From: Symbiodinium microadriaticum
Taxonomy: Eukaryota > Sar > Dinophyceae > Suessiales > Symbiodiniaceae
Reading direction: 5' to 3'
Length of the DNA: 64,000 nt
Assembly (NCBI GenBank): GCA_001939145.1
Contig: LSRX01000137.1
Coordinates: 504,745-568,744, forward strand
Below the pieces are notes generated by a model. It searched no databases and was not told the origin of the DNA. It saw only the letters and a program-made list of their open reading frames with translations. Shown piece after piece: positions 1 through 11,158 of the stretch (its first letter is position 1; every line of letters begins with the position of its first letter). Position numbers and translations under genes: made by a program.

Positions 1-550
1 GGTTTGTATTTAGAATCCTATAAGGTAATCCCAAAAAGGAACTACTTAGGGGCCTATGGGTAGAGCCGAGGCCCGCAAGAGCGGAGCCCTAAGGCCCCTG
101 CAACCCTAATGCTGGAGGGTTTGGGGCTTTAGGGCTTTAGGGTTTAAGGCTTCAGGGTTTAGGGTTTGGGGCTTTAGGGTTGAGGCTTTAGGGTTGAGGG
201 TTTAGCGTTTAGGGCTTAGGGTTTTAGGGTTTAGGCTTTAGGGTGTAGGGTTGAGGCTTTAGGGTGAAGGATGGTTTAGGGTTGAGGGTTTAGGTTGTAG
301 AGTTCTTACTAAGTTCTTACACGACCTTTACTGTACAAAGCCCTTGCGCTCTGCAGAGACCTTCTGAACAGCCGCTTAAAACCCGTAGGTACACCCCAAG
401 CCCCCGCGTCCTCAGCTCGAAACCTCTAAACCCCAAACAAAACCCTAAACCCTAAAGCACTATAAGCATTAAAGCCCTAAACCCTAAAGCCCTAAAGCCC
501 TACAACCCTAAACCCTAAACCCTAACGCGCTAAAGCGCATGAGCCCTGGC

Positions 551-658
551 CTGGTTTGAGGGCGTTGCACCAAACGCATCGGCGGGAGTCTCCGTGGACA
601 GCAGAGGCGCGAGGATCCGCACGGGGATGGAGATGGCGACCTTGTCCCCGTAAGGGTT
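551..658 (-). CDS. Exon-like island, 36 codons, unrecognised protein
   Basis: Read on the minus strand this is one open frame beginning NPYGDKVAISIPVRILAPLL and ending GATPSNQ, with strong G/C preference at third positions. It is preceded by AG (TTATAAG) and followed by a GC dinucleotide (CAG then GCCAGGGC), matching an AG acceptor and a GC donor. CCCTAAA repeat lies on its left and TTTAGGG on its right. The 108 bases are a whole number of codons. No family recognised. Confidence 0.5.
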
Positions 659-1235
659 CTTATAAGGGTTAGGGTTTAGGGTATGTAGGGTTTGGGGATT
701 TTGGGGTTTAGGGTTTAGGGTTCAGGGTTTAGGGCTTTTGGGGTTGAGGGTTTAGGGTTTAGGGATTAGTGGCATTATTTAGGCTTGTTATTGTTGCTTC
801 TTCTTGTTAGGCTTCTTAGTGGTGTCATTACTCTTTTTGTTGTACTTCGTTGCCGATATTACCACTGTATACTACCATTACTAGTGTTACTGATACGATT
901 ACTCCTAGTTATACCATTTTCGTCGTTGCGGCTATGACGACTATGACGACTACAACGATTACTCGTACCGCCAACTATATACTCCACTTGCGTAAAGATT
1001 AGCAAACCAGAACCAACGAAGGCAGCAGCAGAGAGACAAAAACAAAAAGCACAACGAGAAACCCTAATTCCTAGAAGCCCTAGAAAACCTAGAACCAGGC
1101 AACAACAACAAAAAAAAAAGAAACTCTAAATCCTGAACCCTAGAAGCCCTAGAAACCCTAGAAGCCCAAGGTCCCCTACTGTTAATGATATCTGAAGGGC
1201 CCTAAACCATGGGTATTATGGTATATTCCTTATTA

Positions 1236-1334
1236 CGGTTGATGATCTAAATCCTGCATTACCCATAACAAATATACCCTAATTCCCATAGTTTACGGTC
1301 CTTAAGGTCATGCAGGATTTAAATCATCAGCAGT
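1236..1334. repeat. Inverted-repeat element, family 3, copy a
   Basis: Arms pair GGTTGATGATCTAAATCCTG at the left with the complement of CATGCAGGATTTAAATCATC at the right; the centre holds CATAGTTTACGGTCCTTAAGG. A truncated inverted piece of the same family (1204-1238) precedes it. Other copies are at 2311-2415, 14928-15041 and 31857-31952. Confidence 0.7.
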
Positions 1335-2189
1335 GTGGGTAAAGACGGATTTATAACATCAACCGTAGTATCTCTCATTAGCGCCCATACTAAAAAAACT
1401 AACAATGATAGCCAAAAGTAATAGTCATATCACCAATAATAACAGTAATAACAACAAGCAGAATAATACTACTAAGAATAATACCAATCATACGAGTAGA
1501 AACAATAATAACAGTAGTAGTTATTATTTGTTCATACATATTTGAACAAGGACAAGACTAAGAATCGGCACAATAAGACAAAGAGCAACAGCAATAAGAA
1601 AACCACAATAACACGCAGCACGAAAAGGATTCGGGCTCGTGTTTAGGGCAGTATACCATTGTTCAAGCCACTCAGTCTTAACAGGGAGGCCCCAAGCAGA
1701 AACAGCGTATGGGTATGTGTGTGTAAATACATATACATGCATATATACTTATACATATCAACAAACAAATAAACAAATACAAATAAATACGTAAATAAGC
1801 ATATATATATATGTATATATCGAACTCTGAAATGCCCCCACAGCGCCTTTACAAGAATACTACAGAACCCCGATAGGCCCTCATAAACCATGCAAAGTCC
1901 TTCTAAGCCCCTTCAAAAACGCTATCCAAGGTTCCTTTGAAACTGAATTGAAAATCTTCGAAATAGTCTCAAGCACAACCTTGGGTCGTTGCTTTGCATG
2001 TAGGGGTTTACATCAGGGCCTTGCGAGCCAAAGATTTTCTGCGGTATGTTTGTCGTATTTTCATGCAAAGACTATCAAGTAACAAGAGGGGATACTACCG
2101 CTAATTGTGCAAGCCTCTACACTCCACCCTAAATTTGTCCCTAAGCTCTAACTGTTGAACCCCTTCCAAACCCCGAACAACCTAACCAG
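1335..2189. other. Repeat-poor stretch without recognised gene
   Basis: AT-rich, with trinucleotide-like AAT/ATA runs at 1390-1540 and TA/CATA microsatellite at 1725-1820. Two minus-strand frames of 72 and 82 codons are open here but are low-complexity and show no coding preference. Nothing further seen. Confidence 0.5.
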
Positions 2190-2310
2190 CAGGTTTAGTT
2201 TACGGTTTAGGGTTTAGGGCTTAGGGGTTTAGGGTAGTAGACGGCACTAGGATTCTCAGGCATAAGAAAGCACCAGAACCTGCATGCAACGATACCCGAA
2301 CCACTAAACC

Positions 2311-2415
2311 TACGATTGATGGTATAAATCCTGCATTACCCAAAATAAGGAATATACCGTAATTCCCATAGTTTAGGGTCCTTAAGGTAATGCAGCATTT
2401 ATATCATCAACCGTA
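2311..2415. repeat. Inverted-repeat element, family 3, copy b
   Basis: Near full-length: GATTGATGGTATAAATCCTG at the left and its diverged complement ending TTATATCATCAACC at the right, with AGGAATATACCGTAATTCCC and GTTTAGGGTCCTTAAGG inside. Confidence 0.75.
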
Positions 2416-2954
2416 ATCGACCCAGTAAGACCTACGACTCTGATAGGTTTGCTTCGGGCGGCGCGGGGCTTCTGCAGCTCCACGGACACACACCATTCGC
2501 CTTTCTCTTCGGCTTAGGGTTTTTTGGTTCAGGGTTTAGGGCTGAGGGTCCGGCGTCAAAAGAACTCAATCTTCCTCAGATAGACAGGCCACATATACAT
2601 AGAAGCTGAAACATTAAAGTCTAAAAAAAATCTACAGCAAGTCAAAGGGAAATGGGGGGGGGGAGGGGGCCGGGTGTAGGGTTTGGAGTTTAGGGCGCCT
2701 AAACCCTAAACCCTAAAACCTGACACACCTAAGCCCGAAGGGTTTAGAGTTTGGAGTCTGTCTTCTTTGTTTGGTTTAGGGGTTTAGGGTTTAGGGTTCA
2801 GGGTTTAGGGTTTAGGGTTTAGGGTTTAGGGATTTATTGCCAACAACTTGCCTTTGCAATCTGGGGCTTGGAGTTTGGAATGACAATGACTTGTCCAGTT
2901 TTAGGGGATCTGAAGACCAGACCTCGGCATTGTACAGGACATGTACAAGCCCAA

Positions 2955-3057
2955 CTTACTTCCCAATAAGCCAACTAAATAAAAGGTTGACCTTTCAGAT
3001 TACCACTAAATTATAAGAGCCCACAAAGTTTAAAGGTTTTGTATTGGGGGAACGAAG
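2955..3057. repeat. Inverted-repeat element, family 7, copy a
   Basis: Begins TTACTTCCCAATAAGCC and ends GTATTGGGGGAACGAAG, with inner AAAGGTTGACCTTTCAGATT. Related copies are at 14286-14388, 30788-30869 (short) and 33243-33351. Confidence 0.65.
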
Positions 3058-3924
3058 CCAAAAAAAAAGGATGCGAAGGGCTGGAAATGTAGGGTGCCCA
3101 GAGAAGGGTTAGGGTTGGAGCTCCACGGCTGGCCTTACATTTCCCCCTAGGGTTTAGGGTTTAGGGATTAGGGTTTAGATATGGGACCTACACATCCTAA
3201 ACCCTCAAACCCTTGACCTTAAACCCAAGACCCTAAACCCCAAACCCTAAGCCCTTAAGACCAAACCTTATGCCCCAAACCCTTAACCCCACACCCTACA
3301 CCCCTCACAAAAGACCAAGGTCCTGGGTCTCTAGACTCGACAACCTGCTAGCGCCAGTATCCCTACTTAAAGGGCTCAAGGGAGCTAGTAAGTAAGTATG
3401 GCTAGAATTGGGGTTATGAGTACCCTAAGTCGAGTCGTCATTATTTTACCTCTACTTCTTGCCTTACTTATGCTGTAAACACCCTAAACCCTAAAAACCC
3501 CAAGCCCTAAACCCTGAAAGCCTTAAAAACCCCACAAACCCTAAACCCTAAAAATCTAAAAATCTTAAAAACTCCAAAAACCCTAAAACGCCTGGGATAA
3601 ACATGTTGCGCCCTGGGTGTCCACTGCCCCACAGCCGACGAATCTGGATGTCCCATCGGGGTTTAGGGTTTAGGGGTTTAGGGGTTTAGTGGTTAGGGGT
3701 TTAAGGTTTGGGGTTTAGGGGTTTACGGGTTAAACCCTGAACCCTAAACCCCAAATTGCCTAAACCCTAAACCCTAAACCGCCTAAACCCTAAACCGCTC
3801 AAACCCCTAAACCCTAAACCGCTTAAACCCCTAAACCCTACACCTTATAGAACCCTTTAAGGACCCCTTTTAGGAACCCTTTAAGGATCCCTTTAAGGGG
3901 CCCTATAAAGCGCTAGGGCCTGGC

Positions 3925-3950
3925 CTGAAAGGAGGGCCTCCACCTCGCCG
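3925..3950 (-). CDS. Very short exon-like island
   Basis: The minus strand reads GEVEALLS, then CAG followed by GCCAGGCCCTAGCGCTTTA. That downstream sequence resembles the one after the exon at 551-658 (GCCAGGGCTCATGCGCTTTA), suggesting two copies of one intron start. CCCTAAA on the left and TTTAGGG on the right. An ambiguous base N lies next to it at 3952. Too short to stand alone. Confidence 0.3.
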
Positions 3951-4486
3951 ANGGGGTTTATCGGGTTTGGGGTTTAAGGGTGGCTTTTTATTGGGTTTAG
4001 GGGTTTGGGTTTAGGTGGCTTTTCTATAGGCCAGTTTCAGGATCATTTCCCACGGTTTGCTTGACACAAGCCCTAAGAAGGGTTTCATGAGGGCTTCTGC
4101 ACGATGGACCTTTGAAGGGAAAGGCTCAGTGGACTTATTACACCGGCTTTAGGGTTTAGGGTTTTGGGTCTGCTTCAGGGCTCGGACTTCTGGTGTTAAT
4201 ATGAATTTATGCTTTCAAGAACCGGTGCCCGAAGACGAGGCTGCAACCTCCCTTAATGAAGAGATCTTCGGGTTTAGGGGATTGGAGTTTCATGGTTGAA
4301 GTTGCGGGGATTCAACCATCACATGTGCACTTCTCCGCAGAACCATGACTTACATTTTGCCAGAATTCTTGCTAAAGATTCAACCCCAAAAGCCATGATC
4401 AATCTTGGGATGTGTCCTAAAACCGAAGTAAATCCTAAACTAAACCCCCAAAGCCTTAAAACTTAAACTTAGAACCCCAAAGCCCT

Positions 4487-4567
4487 GCCCCCGCAAGCAG
4501 CGGAGGTGCAGCGATGAAAGGAGTGTGGAGCTCTGGATGGGTGGAGCCATGTCCTCACTTCGGGAGT
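4487..4567 (-). CDS. Exon-like island, unrecognised
   Basis: The minus strand reads DSRSEDMAPPIQSSTLL and on through SSLHLRCLRG without a stop. It sits between C-rich repeat on the left and weak G-rich repeat on the right. The plus strand is also open here, so strand is a judgement from neighbouring islands. Confidence 0.3.
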
Positions 4568-5693
4568 CAGTGGGATAGTGGCTTAGGATTTCTGGGTGTA
4601 GTTGCTAATGCTAATGGTTGCGGCTTATGGTGAGAGAGCAGTGCGTTTGGATGGAAAACCAAGGCCCGCTGCCAGGAAAGAACACTCGCTGTCAAAATAA
4701 AAAAGGTCTCATCGTTCCGGCGAATCCCTGCAGCTTCAAGGGTTGTTCTTGGTTTGTTGTGCAAGACTGGAAGAGGACCCCACAGTTACGAGCTGTGCGT
4801 TGTTGCCCCCACTTCCTCAAAAGGAAAAAACCCAAACAACAATCCTAAGCAGGATCGCCCGATTGTGCGCAACTACTAGGACCGGGGAGGGGGTTGAATT
4901 TCAGAGTTCGGGGTTGAAGGTTTTGAGGATTTGGCATAGCAGAGTTTAGATTTGAGGACAACTGAATGGTGTCGGGAAGAAGGTATATTGTTTTAGTGAT
5001 ATGGGACGTAGTCGCCGGACAAGTCCAATTTTTAGGCAGATGCCGCGAGCATTGACAGTGTTGCTGAATTTCTACCAAAACGCTAGGCCCTAGTAGTAGA
5101 CAGAAAGTTGGAACATGATTGCTTGCATGCTCTTAAAGTAAAGTATAGAGAACCATAGCATTAATCATGTTGTATAAATCAATGTTCCAGCTTGCTGGGG
5201 TTTACTGTAGGCTCAGCAAGGGACTTCATTACGGGATGTCCTCCTTTCGCCTTCGACAAAACCTTTTCGTACCCAGACGGCAAGCCCAAAACCCTGCAAA
5301 AACAACGAAAATGCCGGAAACCCTGCTGAAACAACCCTACAACCCACAAGCGACACAAGCAAATGCTACGCTACCCCTAGACCCTAAGCTCTGCACCCCA
5401 AATCCCTGAACCATAAAAACACTTTGCAAACTCCAACAATCTGAAACCCTACGGTTTAAAAACCTTACAGCCTCGCCGCCACCTGCAGCCTAAAAAAACC
5501 TACCTTAGTCCTTAAAGAAGTAGGGCTTTTTGGGCCACAAGCACTGCTAAGACATCCTGAACCCCAAACATATGCCATAACTCATAACCCCCTGCAACGC
5601 CTGTATACAATCCCAATAAGACCCAGCAAACTCCATACAATGCCCGTATGGTATCATACAGAAGCCCGACACAAACCCTGTAAAGCAATTAAC

Positions 5694-5735
5694 TTCAACC
5701 CAGCTTCTCTGGATCTCTCCGTTGAGGGACTTGAC
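5694..5735 (-). CDS. Exon-like island, polar helix
   Basis: The minus strand reads VKSLNGEIQRSWVEV after an acceptor-like AAACCAG. CCCTAAA-like repeat lies to the left (5400-5690) and TTTAGGG to the right (5741 on). Unrecognised; resembles the coiled-coil islands at 10683 and 12649. Confidence 0.4.
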
Positions 5736-6098
5736 CTGGTTTGGGTTTAGGGTTTAGGGGTTCTTGGTTCGGTCGAGGGCGCAGGGTTTAGGGCCATCTG
5801 GGACATTAAACCCTGAAGCCTTGAAGCCTAGACCTTGGGTCGTTTCTTGCAGTTGAGGTTTTCTCCGCGGTCCACTTCCCTTTGAGGGTAAGGAGGGTTT
5901 ATCTAAGGTTTAGGTTGTATAAAACTTACGTTGGAGACCCCCTGTCTGCGAGGATTCAGAGTCTGGGTTTAGGGTGTAGGGTGCGGGCCATTAGGGTCGG
6001 GGTTCAGGATTTTAGAAAGTTCCCGTGCCCGTGCAATTGCTTGAACCAATGTTAGCCAATGTTTGCCTCCCCACTCTAGGAATGTCTTGTTGCCGGGC

Positions 6099-6350
6099 CT
6101 ACAAGAAATTCCTCATGGGAGCGGACAAAACCCTGGAGCACAGAATGCTCCAGTGCCCTGTCTCCGCGCAATAATAGCACCTGACCCCACGAAGGCCAGG
6201 TTGCGTTGGCCAAAACAGCCGTGACTCCCTCACTGTGGGCTTGCAAGGCTCTTGCTTGCTCCACGCAGTTGGGGCCATCCCAATTAGCTGGCCAGGGTGG
6301 ATGAGGAGCCACAGCAGCAGCAAGAGGTGCCGCTGCTCCAAACTTGCAAG
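6099..6350 (-). CDS. ORF fragment with possible CCHC zinc knuckle
   Basis: One minus-strand frame includes CYYCAETGHWSILC (about 6138-6179), which fits C-x2-C-x4-H-x4-C, the zinc-knuckle pattern of gag-type proteins. Upstream of it the frame runs into a TG microsatellite, so the open length is inflated. A second minus frame is also open over the same bases, so the knuckle could be chance. If real, it is a relic of a retrotransposon gag; no protease, integrase or RT was seen nearby. Confidence 0.25.
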   Translation of the reverse strand, partial: LASLEQRHLLLLLWLLIHPGQLIGMAPTAWSKQEPCKPTVRESRLFWPTQPGLRGVRCYYCAETGHWSILCSRVLSAPMRNFL

Positions 6351-6389
6351 CACAAGAGCGAATTCTGCCCCTTCGTGACTGCGAGAGAG

Positions 6390-6503
6390 AGAAAGAGTGT
6401 GTGTTTGTGTGTGCGTCTGTGTCTGTGTGTGTCTGTGTGTCTGCGTGTCTGCGTGTCTGCGTGGCGTGGCGTGGCTTGGCGTGGAAGTGGCGTGATGTGG
6501 CGT

Positions 6504-6543
<40 letters not shown>

Positions 6544-6625
6544 CGTGCATGTTTGTGTGTGTGTGTGTTTTTCTGTGAGTGTGTGGGTTTGTGGGTGGGC
6601 ATGGGTGGGTGTGGGTGTCGATGAC
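6390..6625. repeat. TG / TGCG microsatellite
   Basis: Imperfect TG, TGTC and TGGCG units with a pure (TG)n core at 6506-6540. It produces long spurious His/Thr-rich and Val/Cys-rich frames on both strands. Confidence 0.95.
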
Positions 6626-6686
6626 AAATTGCAGCCCAGGCTCCTCAGGCTGCTGTGGTGAGGCCTTGCTGGTGCTGTGAGGTGCT

Positions 6687-7616
6687 TTACGCACTAATAG
6701 AAGCTTTGGGTAAAAACTTTGGGGTCCCAAACAATTTGGGAGCTTGAGGTTGTCTTAGAAAAGTATGCCAGCTGCATTCAAGCTGCGGTTTCCCGATGGA
6801 GCTCGCGTGCGGGGATGCTCTCTGGTAGTGCCCCGGACGAATCATCAGCTTGCCAGTGCGATCGAAAGAATCGTACCTTGTATCGGCTGTCTGAATCGCA
6901 AGTTTGTATCCTTTCTTCTCTAGCAAGAATTAACAAACAAGTCTGATACCAAAGCAGCCCAGCATCCTGCTGAGTGACGGTGCAGTCCCTTGCATGATTG
7001 TGATTAAGTTCGGTAATTCTTCGGGTCTTGTTGGCTTGGTGCTTAAGAGTTGGTAAGCCAAAAAAGCATTCTGGATTCTGGATCTGGCTTAGACTCTCCC
7101 AGGGCACTCGTTCCGACAAGAGCCGGGCAGTTTTCGATCCCGCTTGCCCGGGTTCCGCCCGGCGGGCGACCCCTGAGCCCCCAGCTTCCTCCCTGGCCTT
7201 ATAGACAGTAGTTGTGTTCTTAGGAGATAACTGTATGTTGGAGCTCTCCAAAATACGAGCCCAACAAAAATCGCCCGTGCCCGGGATGGCCTTGTCAAGG
7301 CAGTCTCGTTGCTCTCATCTATTTATGGGTTTTTCTTCGTCTGGTTTCTCTTTTTTCTCTTTTTGAAACCTCTGCCTTGGAGCTCCATCTCTCTCGGCCT
7401 CGCCACGGGCACCGGATCTCAGGCCCCGGTGCCCTCGAGGACGAGTCCGCAGACGGAGCTCGCCTCTTGGCCATGATGAGGACAGGGCAGCAAAGGCGGA
7501 GGTGGGGTGCTACGAAGGTGCTCCAGCCAAAAATGCAGAAAGGCGGTATGTTTCACAACCGTTCAGCAAGCCGCATGAAGGAAGTCTCTGAACGAAGTTT
7601 TCTCTCATCTGCTTAA
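6687..7616. other. Unique stretch, no gene recognised
   Basis: Free of telomere-like repeat. A minus frame at 6687-6926 reads SFDRTGKLMIRPGHYQRASP and ends FLPKASISA; a second minus frame covers 6778-7251. Neither has a recognisable domain, and the plus strand is also open in part. It may hold exons of an unknown gene. Confidence 0.35.
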
Positions 7617-8210
7617 CTTTGGTGCCTAGAACCTATAACACTTAGCCCTAACCCCTGCATCCAAAAAACTCGAAGCTTTAGGGCAAAGGATTCCGACTCA
7701 GTATTATCCTCCTAGTCAGTCTCTTCGCAGTCTTATTCAAACCGTGAAGCCTACTTTCCTGGAGGCTTTCAGTAGCCCTAGAGACCCTCGACCCTAAACC
7801 CGAAACCCAAAGAGTCGCCTATAGACTCTAAACCTTAGACCCAAAAACCCAAAGCAAAGGCGACACCTACCAGCAATCCGTGTGCCAGTGGCCCTCCGGA
7901 GCGCCCGAAACCCAAAGCGACTTGAGGTTTACTTCAGTTCTAGATTTCCGCTTGAAGTTGGGTATTTGGGGTTCAAGCTAGAGTTTTAGGTTGGGATGAC
8001 CACCATGTTTAGCACCATCCACCCTGCAACTTAATCTGTACCCGACTCTAATGGGACATGCCCCCTAGACCCCGCCAAAGCTACCAATTAGCACAGCCTA
8101 AATTTTAAATACCCGCGGGTACAGAAGGTAGGGGGCTTACTAAACCCTACTATCCGGGCCCTACCAAAGAGGCATTGCTTGAAGTTTGATCTAGTTAGGC
8201 CCTTGACCAC

Positions 8211-8256
8211 CAGAGTCGACGCGTGGCACCATGCGAAGCCACATTTTCCGTATCTT
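8211..8256 (-). CDS. Exon-like island, unrecognised
   Basis: The minus strand reads DTENVASHGATRRL between an acceptor-like TTCCCAG and a donor-like CTCTG|GTGGTC. TTTAGGG repeat begins directly to the right (8276). Confidence 0.4.
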
Positions 8257-8833
8257 CTGGGAAGTTCAGGTTTTGGGGTTTAGGGTTCAGGGTCCAGGGT
8301 TTAGGCTTTAGGGTTTATAAGGGTTTAGGCATTGTTGTCGCCCGGTTAGATCTACCTGCAGAAACCCTCAACCCTAAACCCTGAAAACAAGCCTATGTTC
8401 CCAAATTAAGAGCTATAGTCATTTTTCGTCGCAAGCAACCCTAGGCCGGCTTTTGGGCTACGGGTATTTACATATTGCATGGCCCTGAACCCTAAACCCC
8501 AAACCCGAAACCCTAAACAAACCCTAAACCAAAAAACCCCAAACCCTAAACCCCAAACCCTAAACCCCAAACCCTAAGCCCTAAACCCCAAGCCCTAAAC
8601 CCCAGGCCCTAAACCCCAAACCCCCAACCAGAAGGCCCCCTAAAAGCCCTCAAAACACTACCCTAAAAAACAAAAAAGCCTAAACCCTAAACCCTAGACC
8701 CTAAACCCCAAAACCCAAAACACTACGGCTCAGAGCAAGCCTAAACCCTAAGACCCTAAGACCCTAAGACCCTAAAAACCTAAAAACCCTAAACACCAAA
8801 CCCCAAACCCAAAACTACGGCTCAGAGCAAAAC

Positions 8834-8883
8834 GAGGAAAGCCCCTCGGGGCGCCTTTTGCAGGGCCACACGCAGGTCTTCCT
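8834..8883 (-). CDS. Exon-like island, coiled-coil type
   Basis: The minus strand reads EDLRVALQKAPRGAFL, bounded by GCCGTAG (acceptor) and CTC|GTTTTGCTCTGAGCC (donor). C-rich repeat lies on the left (8480-8830) and G-rich on the right (8900 on). The donor-side sequence recurs at 8724-8738, pointing to duplication of the intron start. A plus-strand reading (HTQVFLYGKWE) is also open but shorter. Confidence 0.45.
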
Positions 8884-9029
8884 CTACGGCAAGTGGGAGG
8901 TTTGGGGCTTTAGGGTTCCTTAGGGCTTTAGGGGTTTACGGCTTTTAGAGCCCTAAATCCTGAAACCCTAAAGTTTGGGAGTTTAGGGTTTTGGGGCTTT
9001 AGGGCAAGTGGGGGTTTAGGGTTTAGGGT

Positions 9030-9153
9030 TCCTTAGGGACGAAAAGAACCCTAAACGGTTTCAGGGTTCATATATCATATATAGGGGTTCATAGTCTAGG
9101 GGTATAGGGCCCCATTATAGGGCCCCCTACTTCTAAGGGTCATTTAGTCCTTA
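9030..9153. repeat. Inverted-repeat element, family 5, copy a
   Basis: Arms: CCTTAGGGACGAAAAGAACC at the left and the matching GGTCATTTAGTCCTTAGGG at the right; the interior has GGTTCATATATCATATATAGG and GGGGCCC. Copies at 12521-12628, 33556-33667 (inverted) and 33885-33996. Confidence 0.7.
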
Positions 9154-10093
9154 GGGTTTTAGGGTTTAGGGTTTTAGGGTTTAGGGTTTTGGGCCTTTAA
9201 GGCTTTAGGGCTTTAGGGTTTTAGGGCTTTGCGGTTTTAGGGTTTCAGGGCTTTAGGGCTTCAGGGCTTTAGGGCATAGGGTGTAGAGTTGGGGGAAGTG
9301 TTGGGATGGCCGCGCAAACGATCCTAAGCACCTAATTCAGGGTTTAGGGTTTAGGGGTTTAGGGTTTAGGGTTTAGGGGTTTAGGGGTTTAGGGTTTAGG
9401 GTTTAGGGGTTTAGGGTTTAGGGTTTAGGTTTAGGGTGACCTAACTATCTGGGGGACATTCATCGCTTCGGACCATGTGGGGCAATACAGGGGCTTTAGT
9501 CGATAGAGTACGTAGCTTCATGGGGCAAGATCTAACATGACTGGGTTGATGCCGTCCTTAAGGCAGAGAGCCCAAAGACCCCTTCATGAAGGGAATTGTA
9601 CCTTCAGTTAACGTTCCTATTACCGATTACTAAAGATTCTTAGGGCCGATCCTGTACTCTAAACCCTAAACCCTAAAGCCCGAAAACCCTAAAGCCCTAA
9701 ACCCTAAAACCCTGAAGCCCTAAAATCCTAAAACCCTAAAACCTGAACCTAGAAAACCCTAAAACCCTTAAGATCCTAAAAACTAAACCCTGAAGCCGTG
9801 AAATCCTAAAACCCTAAAGGCCTAAAACCCTAAAACCCAAAAAACCTAAACTCTAAACCCTAAAACCCTGAAGCCCTAACCTCTAAAACCATAAACCCTA
9901 AAACCCTAAATCCTAAACCCTCAAACCCTAAAACCCTAAAAACCCCCAAACCCTAAACCCTAAGACCCTAAAAGCACTAAAACCCAAAACCCTAAACCCT
10001 AAAACCCTAAACCCCAAAACCCTAAACCCTAAGCCCTAAAACCCCAAAACGCCGCAAAAACCTAAAACCCCCAAAAAACCCAAAAACACCAAA

Positions 10094-10136
10094 AAGGATC
10101 CTCGGAGCCTTCGGATTCGTTGGGCCCAGCTCTGTT
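10094..10136 (-). CDS. Short exon-like island, acidic
   Basis: The minus strand reads NRAGPNESEGSEDP between C-rich repeat on the left (9655-10085) and G-rich repeat on the right. Too short to identify. Confidence 0.3.
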
Positions 10137-10199
10137 AAAGGAAACTACAGGTTGAGGGCAACTGCTTTAGGGGTTTAGGGGTTAGTATTAAATTGAATT

Positions 10200-10314
10200 A
10201 AACTACAGGTGGGGAGTTTCGGGTATATTACGGCTTCTATCAGGCTTCTATAAGGTATATAGACCTTCTGTAAGGCTCCTATAGCGGTAACTACCCACCT
10301 CAAAGTGTCCTAGA
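10200..10314. repeat. Inverted-repeat element, family 4, copy a
   Basis: Begins AACTACAGGTGGGGAGTTTC and ends GCGGTAACTACCCACCTCAA, with internal GGCTTCTATAAGGTATATAG motifs. A second GAAACTACAGG start at 10141 precedes it. Copies at 19975-20101, 26165-26247 (cut) and 31976-32094 (inverted). Confidence 0.75.
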
Positions 10315-10443
10315 CTCTGGTGTTTCAGGACTTCGGTCACAGACTGGCAAGCAACAAAGGGGTTTAGGGCTTTAGGATTTATATAGGGCTTTAGGGGTTT
10401 AGGGCTTTACGGTTTTAGGGTTTAGGGGTTTTCGGGGTTTAGG

Positions 10444-10543
10444 CATATGGGTAGTTTTCTATATCAGGTTCCCTTTTTTGAGTCCCCACACCTTATTAAA
10501 AGGACCCCGAAAAGGGACCCTAGTTTAGAGAACTGCCCATATG
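10444..10543. repeat. Small inverted-repeat element, single copy
   Basis: CATATGGGTAGTTTTCTA at the left is mirrored by TAGAGAACTGCCCATATG at the right, enclosing AGGTTCCCTTTTTTGAG and its partial complement. It lies inside a G-rich telomere-like block. Confidence 0.65.
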
Positions 10544-10682
10544 GGGTTTAGGGTTTAGTCTAAAGGTCTGTTAGAGATCATCCCTAAACCCTAAACCCTA
10601 AACCCCTAAACCCTAAACCCTAAACCCCTAAACCCCTAAACCCTAAACCCTAAACCCGAAACCCCTAAAATACTCCGCAGCC

Positions 10683-10764
10683 CGGAAACAGAGCCCCAAT
10701 GCTCCTCGTGCTTCTCGCGCTCCTTCTGCACAGCCTTGCGGTGCTCGTCAAGGTTCCGAAGTTC
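10683..10764 (-). CDS. Exon-like island, coiled coil
   Basis: The minus strand reads ELRNLDEHRKAVQKEREKHE then EHWGSVSGLRS, a strongly charged, helix-forming run with GC-rich third positions. It follows an acceptor-like TTTATCAG. C-rich repeat lies to the left; a family-1 element lies 55 bases to the right. Best read as one exon of a long coiled-coil protein shared with the islands at 12649, 16862, 19838, 25571 and 26503. No family assigned. Confidence 0.55.
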
Positions 10765-10818
10765 CTGATAAAGGGAATGCAGTCCTAAACCGTAAGCCGC
10801 CGGAAAAAAAAAAAAGAA

Positions 10819-10929
10819 CCCAGAGAGCCCACAATGCCCCTTAATTAAGGAATATAGCTTAAATTATAAAGGGGCTTAATATCATGATTTAAAGTATATT
10901 CTTAATTAAGGGGTTCTCGGCTCTCTGGG
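10819..10929. repeat. Inverted-repeat element, family 1, copy a
   Basis: CCCAGAGAGCCCACAATGCC at the left and GGTTCTCGGCTCTCTGGG at the right; inner arms CCTTAATTAAGG. Family 1 is the most palindromic family and has about eight copies here. Confidence 0.85.
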
Positions 10930-11120
10930 AAGAAACACAAAAAATCCCTGCATGGACTCCAAATGCCAAGCGACACTTTTGAACCTGCCAGGTGACTTGG
11001 GATTAACCTGAGCCCACCCTGAACCCTAAACCCTAGACACCTAAACCAGATCGCCCATAAACTTCAAAAGGTTTGAAACTTCGGAGCATCAAACTTGGGA
11101 GGGAGGCTGAGGGCTTCGTA

Positions 11121-11122
11121 TG

Positions 11123-11157
<35 letters not shown>

Positions 11158-11158
11158 G
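11121..11158. repeat. TA then GA microsatellite
   Basis: Pure (TA)n followed directly by (GA)n, then telomere-like repeat. Confidence 0.9.

Noticed and set aside
6076-6730. Thr/His-rich ORFs over 6360-6625
   Set aside because: TG microsatellite artefacts; only the non-repeat end is kept as a weak candidate.
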